Source: Onchocerca volvulus (lineage: Eukaryota; Nematoda; Chromadorea; Rhabditida; Onchocercidae). Taken from it: 64,000 nucleotides of DNA. The notes below the pieces were generated by a model. It worked only from the letters and a program-made list of their open reading frames with translations. It was not told the DNA's origin and did no database searches. A program made the translations under genes and the position numbers. The stretch lies in NCBI GenBank assembly GCA_000499405.2, contig HG738139.1:3686713-3750712 (forward strand), given 5' to 3'. Shown here one piece after another: positions 12,630 through 23,900 of the stretch (position 1 is the first letter of the stretch; each line of letters opens with the position of its first letter).

Positions 12630-12818
12630 TTAGATAGGAAATGCTTTGATTCGGCAATATATCCGGCAAGCAAAGTTTTTAATGGCTCTGGCGGTTCTCC
12701 AAGTTGAGATAATTTTTTCAGCGGCACAACATATTCCTTTCGTTTCTCCATTGAATTTCAGAGCCTTGCAATAAGGACATACTTCAGTCATAACGCTGAT
12801 GAGAACATGCGGGCTCAA
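12630..12818 (-). pseudogene. Helitron RepHel N-terminal fragment
   Basis: A 62-codon open frame with the pattern CPYCKALKFNGETKG then ICCAAEKI, characteristic of Helitron polyproteins in invertebrates (Cys-x2-Cys, Gly-Glu, Cys-Cys). Sequence before it is interrupted by stops, so only a fragment remains. The family assignment rests on motif memory, not a search. Confidence 0.65.
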
Positions 12819-12884
12819 ACTATAATCATCAACTAAGTTGTACCGAAATGCAAGGCAATTTAATCGCGCAATTCCTGAACACTG

Positions 12885-12953
12885 AAAGACGTCATTGAGA
12901 AACAGGAAATCAGCGTGTTTGACGCTGATTTCCTGTTTCTCAATGACGTCTTT
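12885..12953. repeat. Perfect 32-bp inverted repeat with 5-base loop
   Basis: Left arm 12885-12916 and right arm 12922-12953 are exact reverse complements around GTTTG. The arms begin AAAGACGTCATTGAGAAACA. It lies inside the Helitron remnant and one arm reads as broken coding sequence, so it probably arose by a fold-back duplication. Confidence 0.95.
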
Positions 12954-13158
12954 TCGCCACTCTCAGCTTTTCGCATTCATTCTGTTCAGAACGAAGCAGA
13001 TCTGAAGCTATATTCGCAAACCTTGTATCCTCAAGTGCGACAGCATTCGCTGATATCCGTTTTTCCTCGGTTTGATTTGCAATTAATTGTCGTAATGCTT
13101 CCGCTTTTCGATTATGACAACCGCAGTTTCATTTTCTTCGAGGCATTATTTGGATGAA

Positions 13159-13389
13159 TTAATGCAGACTGATTGTACCCGAACTGTTTCCGAAACTGGC
13201 TTGTGGTTGAACTTGAACTTGAACTCGAAACTGCTTAATTAAATTGTCGGATTGTTGCTCCTGTTGCGTCGCTTTGAACTGAGAACTGTTGCTATTGCTA
13301 TGTCGATGCAAGAACTCCGAACCTGAATTGAACTCCAGTTCCAAATCCTGTCCTTTCAAATCTTTTTGAGATTCCTTCCCTCTCACCAA
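13159..13389 (-). pseudogene. Gln/Asn/Ser-rich open frame inside Helitron remnant
   Basis: About 76 codons rich in Q, N and S. A diverged copy of its 3' part occurs on the plus strand at about 36311-36395, which shows that it belongs to a repeat family rather than being a host gene. Confidence 0.5.
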
Positions 13390-13994
13390 ATCTCCACTGT
13401 ATCATCTACTGATTGGATGGCCTCACTTTATCTGTGAATTGGATCATTTTTGTTGCAAACATGTTTGCCGTCCCTTTGAAACTATGTCACCCCATTTGAC
13501 CTTTAGCACTCCTTGTTTACAATAATTGTTGCGGCGCTGTTTGACACCTTTGTACTTTCAATGAAATCGCGCTGTTTATCATTGTTTAACATGATTGCAT
13601 CCTTTGACTTCCCAACATCCTTCCACAATTTGACTTTCTCATCATGAATAGTGAGGAATAACACCTTCATCATGAATAATGAGGAAATAACATGAAGGAT
13701 ATAAAAGATAAGCATAGATAGGAGGGGATGAAAGACAAACAAAAAAGAGGCAGAATGGAAAAATGATAAAGGAGAAGAAGGCAAGAAAGAGAGAAAGAGA
13801 GAATATATATATTATCAAAAAAACAACATTTTTTCATCTATCACATGTTTGACAGATTAAAGAAGTAGTATATCTCTATAGAAATACGCTCCATTCGAAT
13901 GCAACGCTGTGTCAAAATTTCAAAGCAATCGGTGAAGAACTTATAGAGATTCAAGCATTAGAATAAAGAACATTTATATTTTTATTTATATAGA

Positions 13995-16900
13995 TTACAA
14001 TATTACATTTACAATAGTTGTATTAAGTGTAATCCGTTTATGATATCAGATAACGTATAACAAATACTGAATTCTTGACGGAAAGTTGCAAAATCAATTT
14101 TGTTTATTTGTTAGATTGATAACTATGTTTTGCACCATAAATTTCAAGTCATTAGCTTAAATGCATTATTAATCAAAATATGAACTGTGACAATTCACAT
14201 TTTTGTCAACGAGAAATAAGTTTGTTCATTTCTCTCTTATAGCTCAGTAATTCGTTTCGAAATTGGACAAGCTCTTTGAAAGCATTTCTTTTTTTCTACT
14301 AGTCAGTTGTAGAAAAAAAGTTATTTTTCAACTAATTGTGGAGGAAAAGTTAGTTAATTAGTGAAATGTCAAATGGATGTAACAGATATATAAAATTCAT
14401 AATCAAATTTGTTTAGTTTTTAAAGCGTTAGTTGTCTTCCGTCTTACTGACTGTTATATTGAAGAATTATTTCTTTCCTGTTGACCAATACCAACCGAAG
14501 CAATTGTAGCTTCCGTGACATCTAACCGATTATCAGTATGTACTACTTTTGCCGGATCCAGAAAATTGTAGTGGTAATAGTCAAAGAGTGATGCTTTTTT
14601 TTTTTTTGATGAAGTTCGATCTATTTTGCAGTGCTTCATGCTCCGTGCATTCCGCTTTTTCCGAAGCTTCTTTCTTTTTTCCGTCAGCCAATAAAATGAT
14701 CATTCTCGGCTAAATATCATTCATTCTTGGTTGCACATCATAATCCAATCGAGAAATGGGTCACTGTTGTTGTGTCAAATAGGAGAAGAGGCATTTCAAA
14801 ACATCGATGGTATGATTATCGACAGGGCTATGAGACAGCCACTTGTCGAGCTACTTCATTTATCTAATTTGCACTAAATATCCAAATATTGTAAGTCGAC
14901 GAGGATAAATTCTTGTATGTCTATAAAACGACCAAATTTGATGTCTCCTCTCAATTAGCATCATCAACTTCGATGACGGATATCACATTCCTCACCTTCA
15001 AGACTTTCGTCTTCTTCGAGAAAAATTTTTTTAAAACTATATTGTAAGTTACCTTATCGATGTTTTGTGATCCATTTTGAACTCAAATGAAAAATTAGCT
15101 TGAAATTGTTTTCTTTTTTTTTCTAATACTATCTCCTTAGTCTATGATAAATATAAACGAAGCAACAAATAATAGATCACTCGTGGAAAAAAAAAAATCT
15201 AAAACAATAAACTAGTAAAATAATACATAACATCGAAGCATTTATTCAAGAATACACTCCAATATGAAATTGTAAAATCCAACAATGCGAAAAAAAGTGC
15301 ATACAATTATTCCCATACTAATTTAATTTATTGATTTGGAATAATGATAATAGCATTTAAGTTCGCAAAAATTAATTTTTAAATGATTGATCTATTATTA
15401 ATATATCTAGCCATTAAATCTATCATTATGCTGATATATCTTATTCAAATATTTACGGCTATAAGTTGACACTAATAAAACTTCATTATTCAAATATTAA
15501 TGACCAATCTATGTTATGATCAGTCTAAAATCAATGAGAAAAACTAATCAATCTTTTCGGCAGAATAAAAAAATGAAGAAGCAAAATGGCTAATGAATGA
15601 AGAAACAACAGAGAAGTATGAAAAATGAAAAATGTTAAAGAGAAAAGAAAATTGAAAGGGAAGAGAAAAAAAAACCTTCCATATCATCAATAAAATATTC
15701 CTCCTATCTGACTACACTCGATTATCTATCATGTTGTAATCATCACTTATTTACAACTACGATTAAACTTGAAATTATATAAAAATTAGTGGTGGAAGAT
15801 TAATGTTCCGTTTAATGCTTTTTAGAGAATGAAAGAAAAAAAGATTTTCCTTTCAAGTTGTTAAAAAAAAATTATTGATTTCCTTTTCTTTTAAGATATT
15901 AATAGGAATAATGTAATACACTTTTTTTTTTTTAACAAACTACATATTAAAGTGCTGTTGCAGAACAGAAAATGGAATTAAACTAATTATGATACTTTTG
16001 TTGTGAAAGAACCCCAAAGTTATCATCTTTTTATTAACATAAATATTCTCATATAGCTAGTAATTAATATAGCGAATCTTCGGTAGTTCCAGGTATATAT
16101 ATCTTAGGAATTTAGGAATAAATTGAACTTCCATTTTTTATCAAATTTCAGCATTGTACACACTTTCAATAACTGTAAGCAACTTTAGTTAAAACTAAAA
16201 AAACCATACTAACTTCAATCCGGTTCATCCAAGATAATCCTAATACTCCGATGAGTGATAAGCGATTCATGCAGAGATATTCCGGAGGGGGAAATATATC
16301 GCAGCTTAATATTCGAAAAGTTAATTTTTTTTTTCGAAAAAATAATTTATTATTTTTGAAATGTTTCCTTTTTAAAAAATATCAATGAAAACGATTAAAG
16401 AAAAGAATAAACATATGCAAGAAAAAAAAAAAAAAAAAAAAAGAAAATCATTAAGAAATTATAACACGATTTCTCGTATCTCCATGGGAAATAATTTAGA
16501 GTGAAAAAAAATGATCGGCATGTACATTTCCAAGGGTATTACAGAGGTTTATAATACTTCGCATATATGTTCATACCAATAATTTGGGCACTTACGACAC
16601 TATCGAAAATCATGTCCAGAATTTGCAAAAATCATCAAGCTATTGACTCTTTTCACGAGTAAAAATTCAAATTTATAACTTCGAAATTTCTAATTTGATG
16701 ACCAAATTTTGCAATTTTGAAAACCAAAAAAACGACCAATAATCTATATCTTCTTACAGTTGAAAGTGAATACCATTATATCTCATGGAATTGCAATATA
16801 CAGTGCCATTTTGCAATCAAAAATGAAATATGGAAATACTTCATGAGGAAGAGTTGTGGAAAATATGAGAAATTGAATAAGTAAAGAAGGAAAAAAAAGG

Positions 16901-17618
16901 CAAAAAAGAGAACCGCTTTTCATAATTTGAAACCCTGAAAACTGGGATAAAGAAAGAAAATAAATGAAAGAAATAATTGAGGAAAAAATTTCTTTTCTGA
17001 ATATTTCACATTCCTATTCTTTTAAGAAAATATGTATATTTGATGAAAGGCAATCCTTCTGAATCAAAATGAAAAAGAAAGATGTCGATGAAAGTGATGG
17101 GACAATAAAGAGAAAGTCCAAAAATTAGGAGCAAGATTTCCAGTGATAATATGAGCAGCGCATTTCAGATGAAATTGTGAATTACAGCGAAGACAAAATT
17201 GAAAATTAATCGAACTGAATCTTAATAAACAAGACAAAAAAAAAAGAAAAAAAAAGAGAACTCATTTTCACGTTTTCGCTCCATAATATCATTATTTTCA
17301 TCTCCCAGGAATTTCCAAAGAAAGATGTAATTTATCTAACTCGTGGTATTTATTTGTAATCCATAAAATTTCATACTTTCCCAGAGAAAACAGGCGATGA
17401 TGTCTTAAATTTAAAGAAAATCTCAATAAATGATGAAAAATCATGAAAATAAATTAACAAATATGAATTATAATATAAAACTATGAAAATATTTCTTTAA
17501 AGAATAACAAAAAATACAAATACAAATAGTCAGTATTGTTATCTTTTATCAAGTAGTTAGAGCAATATACTTTTACAAATAATTAGATAATAAATCCAGA
17601 AATCTGAAATGAAATAAA
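13995..17618. other. Intergenic region between Helitron and eIF4H-like gene
   Basis: No recognised gene. 14.4-15.0 kb is less AT-rich than its flanks and contains a minus-strand open frame (14454-14639) with coding-like codons but no family match. 15.0-17.6 kb is AT-rich with poly(A) runs (for example 16421-16442). Confidence 0.5.
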
Positions 17619-19012
17619 CTACTCTTTCACTCCAAAAATACGTGCTTGACGCTTTCTCGTTTCTTCTTCTTCAATTTTTTTCAATCTTTCCAATTCTTTA
17701 GGATCAGTAGTGCGTGGTTTCAAGTTTAAATGAGGCCTACCAGGTGCTGAAATGAAATAAATCATTTGAAACTCTTATGAGACTGATGGAATAACACCGA
17801 ATTTAATGAATAATCAGAAATAAATATATTACAAATTAAGCTAACCGCTAGAATGTGCAATAGGCTCGACATCTTGATGACCTCTACTGCGATTAACGCT
17901 ACCTCTATCAGACCTATCATAATCAGCACGACCAAAATTATCATTCCTACTATCAGGTCGTTCTCCAGACCGACAAGTTCCACCGCCATGTCTATTATCA
18001 CCTATAATGAAATGAATTTAATTTCAAATATATTGAATATTGTCTAGAAACAAAATCGGGATAAAGAAGATAATTGGAAAATAACTGTCTTAAAAAAGAC
18101 CTCTAAAGGGTGGTCCGCCACTACGTGAACTACTGCCGCGTCCACCAAAATTACCACGGCCGCCACCTCTACGTTCTCTTCCACGTGGTGCATCTGCTAC
18201 ATCTACACGCAACATTCGTCCGTCGTATTCCTTTGAAATGTACGAGAGGGAATTATTTAGTAGGATAATATAAATAGCAGATGATTGGCTTAATGAAAAA
18301 AATAATTTTAATAAAATAACGTTTAGTTTATCACTGTCACTGATTTAAAATTTAAAATTTATCTTAAAATTGATACAAACAAAGATGACAACTATAATAA
18401 CTAATTCTATTACACTTACTACACCATTCAAAGAAAGAGCTCTTTCCAAATCTTCTCGAGTTCGAAATTCAATGTAAGCAAAACCCTTGAAACGATCATT
18501 CTCATAATCGCGCATCATTTTTGCCTCAATAACCTGAACATAATTTGAACTAAATAATAATTCAAATAAATAATTATAAAACTAAATAGACTGATGGTTC
18601 AATATCATCTAATTTTCAGCCAATACTTTGGATGCAATTAAGGTAACATACGCTGATTATAATTATCCTAGTTTTATTATTTCTTTTTTCTTCTCATTTC
18701 TGAAGAGAGAAAGAGAAAGAGAAGAAAAGTGAAATTCATTTTTGAAAAATGAAACATGGATGAAACATACGGCGTAATCTGCAAAAAGCGAATCCAAATC
18801 ACCAGGAACCAAATCAAGCGGTAAATTTCCAACATATGCTTTAAACGGTGCTTCATCTGGTATAGGTCTATGCTGCCGCCTGTAACAGTTTTGCCAATTC
18901 TATTCTTTTTTCAATTTTAACGAAAAATAATTCAATCAGATTCTCAAAATCAAAATTTAAGAGTTACGAAGAAATTAAAAAGAATGTAAATCACTTACCG
19001 TCCAGTCATCAT
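17619..19012 (-). CDS. drr-2: eIF4H-like RRM/RGG protein (DRR-2 type)
   Basis: Cytoplasmic translation initiation factor 4H relative; eIF4H stimulates the eIF4A helicase, and the C. elegans homologue is DRR-2 (established knowledge). Six exons: 18999..19012, 18771..18879, 18420..18533, 18101..18230, 17846..18001, 17619..17746; 216 residues. One RRM: RNP2 AYVGNL (residues 19-24) and RNP1 KGFAYIEF (57-64), then LRVDVADAPRGRERRGG leading into an Arg/Gly-rich region with repeated RGG-like and DRG/SRG pieces. The C-terminus has RPHLNLKPRT, equivalent to RPRLQLKPRT of eIF4H, a charged helix KELERLKKIEEEETRKRQ and the end RIFGVKE, recalling the IFGGARPRE of eIF4B/4H. All phases join; the fourth donor (GTCTTT) is weak. 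Start ATG ATG, either usable. Confidence 0.92.
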
Positions 19013-19040
19013 TTATAATTATAAGTAGAAATTCGATAAT

Positions 19041-19052
19041 CTGAAAAACTTA
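19041..19052 (-). promoter_or_regulatory. Probable trans-splice acceptor of eIF4H-like gene
   Basis: On the minus strand AAGTTTTTCAG ends 28 bases before the ATG at 19012. No upstream exon is apparent. Confidence 0.55.
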
Positions 19053-20777
19053 ACCGAAGTTAAAACTCAAAGTAAATAATAATATAACGTTCTTCGGAAT
19101 AAGTTCACGTAGAATGTCGTATCACTGCAATTCTAAATCGCATTATTTCTTCTTATTTTAATACAAAACCAAATGCTAGCTTACAATTTAGTATTACGAA
19201 TACAAAATAAACTATCCATTTATAAAGATATTCGTTCAATTTATGAATTAATCTATTTGATGACTATCACATGAATTTACAAAATTAATATATTCTTGCA
19301 ATTTTTACAAGAAAGAAAGTTGTCCTTATCATAATTTCTTATTAAAAACCAGGATTAAATTTTCAAATAATCAGTATTGCCACTATTCTTAAATGTCTTC
19401 CAACACTTTTGACAAATCATCTGATTATCCCTTCCGCTTCAAATTTATCCATTGATAAGAATCGGAGAAAAGAAAAAAAGTACTAAGATGAACAATAAAT
19501 TCAACTCTCGTTTTTCTTTCATTTCCCATTTTCTCTCCAACATACTAACAATATATACTTTCAATCTCTGCTATCATTACTATTTATAGTTATCCAACTT
19601 TTCTCTCAATTCATCCATTCTCATCGATGTCCGTTTTCTTTTCACTCATCATTACTACTGCTATCTCAGTAGTACCATTATCACATCACTATTATTTTTA
19701 AATTCATACAATTCATAATATCTACAAATTTTAACAGGTTCTAAGAGTACTCCTAAAAACTAATGTATTCAGCACTTTATGACCCGTTTATGAAATAGTA
19801 TATCGATGCCTATCTAAATAATTCCGACTGATATTGAAAATTATTTGGAAATTAAATACCATTCATAGCAGCCTTCATAGTTCCCTTATCTCGTATAATC
19901 TAGCAGAAAAACTTAGATGACAGGACAATTCACACACGCAGGTCCCTCCAATCTAAATTTTCCCTGAATCCTCCAACCGTGAAATACCCAACGCTCCTGG
20001 ATAACTCGGATCTCGAGGATAACAAAACCTAAGAATTTCACTCATTCTGTAGGGCTAATAAAGGTGCAAACACAGTTAAACAATGTATAGAATGCTATTG
20101 TGTTAATAATATAATAATATATTTTTTTTATCACTTCTACTAAAACGGTAATACTATACTATAAGATTGCTAATTATACTAATTCTAGATCTCAGAGAAG
20201 TATAACCTAAATTACCAAATATTCTAATTTATAAATTAGAAGAACATTATGTTAAAAATCTAACCGGTAACACTAATAAGTATCTAATAATATGGTATTC
20301 GAATGGTGTGGTATCTAAAACACCTTTTAGTATAGTACTTGATGGTCTTTATCGAGATTCCTTAAATGTATTCTTCAAATCGGAAAACCTGCTGACGGAG
20401 AATATGATTTCAATTCACGCGAATTCCCTAGCTAGTCCGGTTTACAACTTTCTTACAAATCACCTGCAACATGAAAAACACCAATTAATCTTCAACAGAT
20501 TATCATCTCACGTAGAACGTTTTCGAAGTAAACCAAACCAAGATGTCAAAGTGTTATACCTCCGTTGCAATGTAATTTAAATGTTCTATTTTTAGTATTA
20601 TATAATTTTTAGAAAATTTATGTTTTTTTCGTTATGCAAATGCATATGTTGTAAACCACTACTGCAATATAAAGTAACACAGACCGCATCATCAAAGTTA
20701 TGAAAGTCATGCAAGTTCAGCATGTTAACATTATATCAGTATTTCCTTTTTTTTTCTTTTCTCTTGTTATGTTCCGT
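19053..20777. other. Intergenic region with one unidentified open frame
   Basis: AT-rich, with a less AT-rich patch at 19.9-20.05 kb and an unidentified plus-strand open frame ending at 20580 (listed separately). No other feature supported. Confidence 0.5.
20197..20580 (+). other. Unidentified open frame, about 127 codons, no clear start
   Basis: Open from 20197 to the TAA at 20578-20580, unusually long for such AT-rich DNA and using mixed codons. It contains GNTNKYLIIWYSNGV, SIVLDGLYRDSLNVFFKSEN and SSHVERFRSKPNQDVKVLYL. I recognise no family, no signal peptide and no membrane span. The first in-frame ATG is far inside (about 20404), so if real it would be an exon of a larger gene or a decayed gene. 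No convincing flanking splice sites were fixed. Confidence 0.25.
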
Positions 20778-20783
20778 TTTATT
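20778..20783 (-). terminator. Candidate poly(A) signal of globin gene
   Basis: AATAAA on the minus strand about 90 bases after the globin stop codon at 20874-20876. Confidence 0.45.
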
Positions 20784-20850
20784 CATGAATATATAATTAT
20801 TACAATTACACATGCATACATCGATCGATATCATCAATTTCTTCGCTGGG

Positions 20851-20900
20851 TAGCGGAATTACAGCGATATTCGCTAGATAGCGGAATTACGGCGACCATT
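20851..20900. repeat. Two-copy 26-bp repeat over the globin stop codon
   Basis: TAGCGGAATTACAGCGATAT and TAGCGGAATTACGGCGACC follow each other; the right copy is the last codons of the globin gene, the left copy lies just after the stop. Confidence 0.8.
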
Positions 20901-23900
20901 TGACGCTATCCTAAGACGTTTGTCGAATTCCGCAGCTATCATTCGTTCAGTTTGAATCGGAGATCTCGATTTTTTTTTTGGACCGGATATTTCTAATCTT
21001 TCTGTTAAAGTTCCTGTTGCTACTTTCGGTTGAGATTGTATCATATCATCTTCCATCCTTTTTATTATCATTTTACTTTCCAATTCATCCATTTCATCAG
21101 TAGCAACACATTCAACATGAAGTTTGGGATTATATGAAAGATTCGAGCTGAAATTTATAAATTTATACATTTTTTTTTAATATTAGGATTTCAAAATAAA
21201 AAGAAGTAACACTTAAGAAGTAAGATAAGTGTTAAAGACTGTTTTGTCATGATCATCAAAAAGAAGATCGTTTTGTCAAAAATAGAATTTCATTATTAAT
21301 TTTATAAGTTGGATTCTTGCACCTTAATTTTTTTGTTTTTGTAAGATTTTCGGAATTTTCTTGTTTTGCATTCCATAATTTTATATATTCATCCTTTCAT
21401 TGTATCATTATTTCGAGGTTCCTTAGTCATTTTTGATCACTTTTCTAGATTCATCCAGAATTTCTTTTATTTTCAAATTGATTCCATTTTTTAGGTTGAT
21501 TTGAAATTATTTACCTTTTTCTTACCGATGGATTTAGCATTTCGTCCGGTGCATCAACTAAAGAAATTTTGCTACGATTTATTTGTGATGTCTTCCTAAT
21601 TCGTCGTTGCTCATTGTAATAGCCATCACGTACCGAACTGAACATGAAAGCTGTCAATGTTGACCTGAAATTATTCCGAATTATTGTCAATGTAGACCTA
21701 AAATTATTTAGAATTGCTGTCATATAAAATGCAACTTATTACAACTCGTTTTGCCTTCTATTAAGTCAACTTCAACATAGAACACATTTTATAGTTATAA
21801 AATTCTAGCAAACCTCCAAGAAAAAAAAAAAGGCGAATAATAGTGAGACAGAGAAAGAAATTTAGAAGGAAAAGAAAGGATTGAATATGTAATTGTGAAC
21901 CAGAGATAAAAAACGAGGGCGAAGAGCGAGAGGAAACAATAAAAATATTAAATTTTGGATATAAAATGTATAGAAATGCATAAATTTCATAAAATTTGGT
22001 ATGAAAATAATACGAGATTTGTTAGCAAAAGCAAATTTTCAATTTTTCAATGAAGAAAATATTAGCAGTGGCATGGACTCCGTGGCGCAACGGTAGCGCG
22101 TCTGACTCCAGATCAGAAGGTTGCGTGTTCGAATCACGTCGGGGTCACTGAGTTTTGCCATTCTTCTTTCACTTTATTATGATTAATTCGAGCAATTTTA
22201 TAGCTTATAATGACAATACATAGTTTCAAATCAAAAAGTTCAGGAAGTTTTAAGTCAAGTTTAAGATTATGTAAATCATTCTTTTCCTTTTCATTTTTAC
22301 TAAACTTAAAAAATATGCTGAAAAACTTTCCGAAAAAGAAAAATAAGCTATTCCATTTTGTACTTTTTTTTTTAACGAAAACCGTTGGCATTTTACGCTT
22401 AAAATTCAATGAAATTTTCGAAATTTATTTATTTGAAATATATTAAGCATGAAAATTTTGCGCACTGTTATTACTTTCTATCATACGGCTTCCTTTTTTT
22501 TTTTATTTTATTATAAACAAAGGAACTGAATATAATTTAGGACAGTTTGTCGTAACGAAAATATGAAAAAATCAATTTTATTATAAAATTTATATCGAAG
22601 AGAGAAAAAAAAAAGGAAATCAAAGTGATTGATTAGTTTATTGTTGAATAATGAAAGTTTTAGAGAAATCAATGAGTCAATTTATTTTGCTTGATCTTTC
22701 TAAATTCCATGCTCTATGAATAAGAATCAGTATTTTTAGGATTGATATTAAGATTTAGAATTAGCATTCTAGGATTAATATTAAGATTTAGAATTAATAT
22801 TTTAGGATTAATATTAAGATTTAGAATTAGTACTTTAGAATTAATATTAAGATTAATAAGATTAATATTAATCTTACCAAGCAAATAAAGCTTCAGATGC
22901 CGGATGTATCGCGGCATCAAGCAATACACATTCTGTCGTAACCGCATCTGCGGTCGTAGCAAAAAAATCTGGTCGAAAGCCAAATGTCCGATATTGGACA
23001 TGTCGTGCACCAAAATCTTCCGAAATTCTTTGTACGTTTGCGCCATCAGCAAGCTGATTTACGACATTTTTTAGATAATTACGTAATGCATTCGCTAATT
23101 CTATCCGTTCCTCCTGAAATAGTGTATCTAGATATTACGATTAATTAATTATACAAAATTTGAAGTAGTTTAATTTAATCGGAAATTATAATTTGAATAT
23201 AAAATAGTACTGAATGCATATTTCTATTCCCAATCAATCAATAATGATTTCATTCTATATTTTGTTTTTTTTTTATTTTTTTTTCCTTATCTCTTGTTTT
23301 ATTTCAAAAAAATTGCTTCAGAAAATTTCCGGAAATCATCTCGAATTTATCCCTTCTATCATTTCAGTTGAATAAAATTTCCGGAAATCATCTCGAATTT
23401 ATCCCTTCTATCATTTCAATTGAATAAAATTTCCGGAAATCATCTCGTTTGTTTGCTTGTTTTTTTTCTTTAATTACCTCAGAAAGTGCTTCAACAAATT
23501 TCCGGAAATCTTCTCGTTTTTCTGCAATTCGTCGATAAATTCTTTCCGCAATATCATCCTTTGCTTTATCCATGCATCCTTTTACGATATTTCGTTGAGA
23601 TAGTGTAAGTGCGGAAATTTTTCTTCCTTGACTGCTAATACTTAATCTAAAAAGAAAAAAAAAATCCGGCAATCTTTCATCCTGGTATTTGACAATGTTT
23701 TCCGGAAACGAATTTCGATTTATTTCCGGAATTTTTGCTCAAAATTTTTGCAATGAAAAACTTAATATCTTAGTATATTAATCGAAGCATTCTTTTAGTA
23801 AACTTTAAAATCTTATCTTATCATATTTATGGAAATAATAATTCATTAAATTAAAATTTTAAATGAATTTGCGACAAATTTATGGATAAAATTTAAATTT

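Larger units (their letters stand above)
12630..13994 (-). mobile_element. Decayed Helitron, 5' terminus and coding remnants
   Basis: Read on the minus strand the element starts at 13994 with TCTATATAAATAAAAATATA, preceded by A, which matches the A/TC 5' junction of Helitrons. The next 120 bases are a conserved terminal sequence found elsewhere in the window (35.9-36.3, 41.3 and 49.8-50.0 kb). A glutamine-rich open frame remnant lies at 13159-13389, and at 12630-12818 there is CPYCKALKFNGETKG followed by ICCAAEKI, the Cys-rich block typical of the N-terminal part of Helitron RepHel proteins. Between them the frame is broken and a perfect palindrome is present. No helicase or Rep HUH motif survives and no 3' hairpin/CTRR end was located, so it cannot encode an active transposase. 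Its base composition is less AT-rich than the surroundings. Confidence 0.7.

Noticed and set aside
12915..13157. 80-codon plus-strand frame right of the palindrome
   Set aside because: Antisense to the Helitron remnant; no family match and one palindrome arm forms its start.
16245..16290. CCGATGAG and a flanking CTCCG/CGGAG pairing, resembling a hammerhead or a small structured RNA
   Set aside because: The conserved core of a hammerhead (CTGATGA and GAAA) is not met, and no C/D box snoRNA pair was found.
22714..23052. 112-codon minus-strand frame near globin exon 3
   Set aside because: Out of frame with the globin exon it overlaps, and its C-terminal half is the tandem repeat translated.
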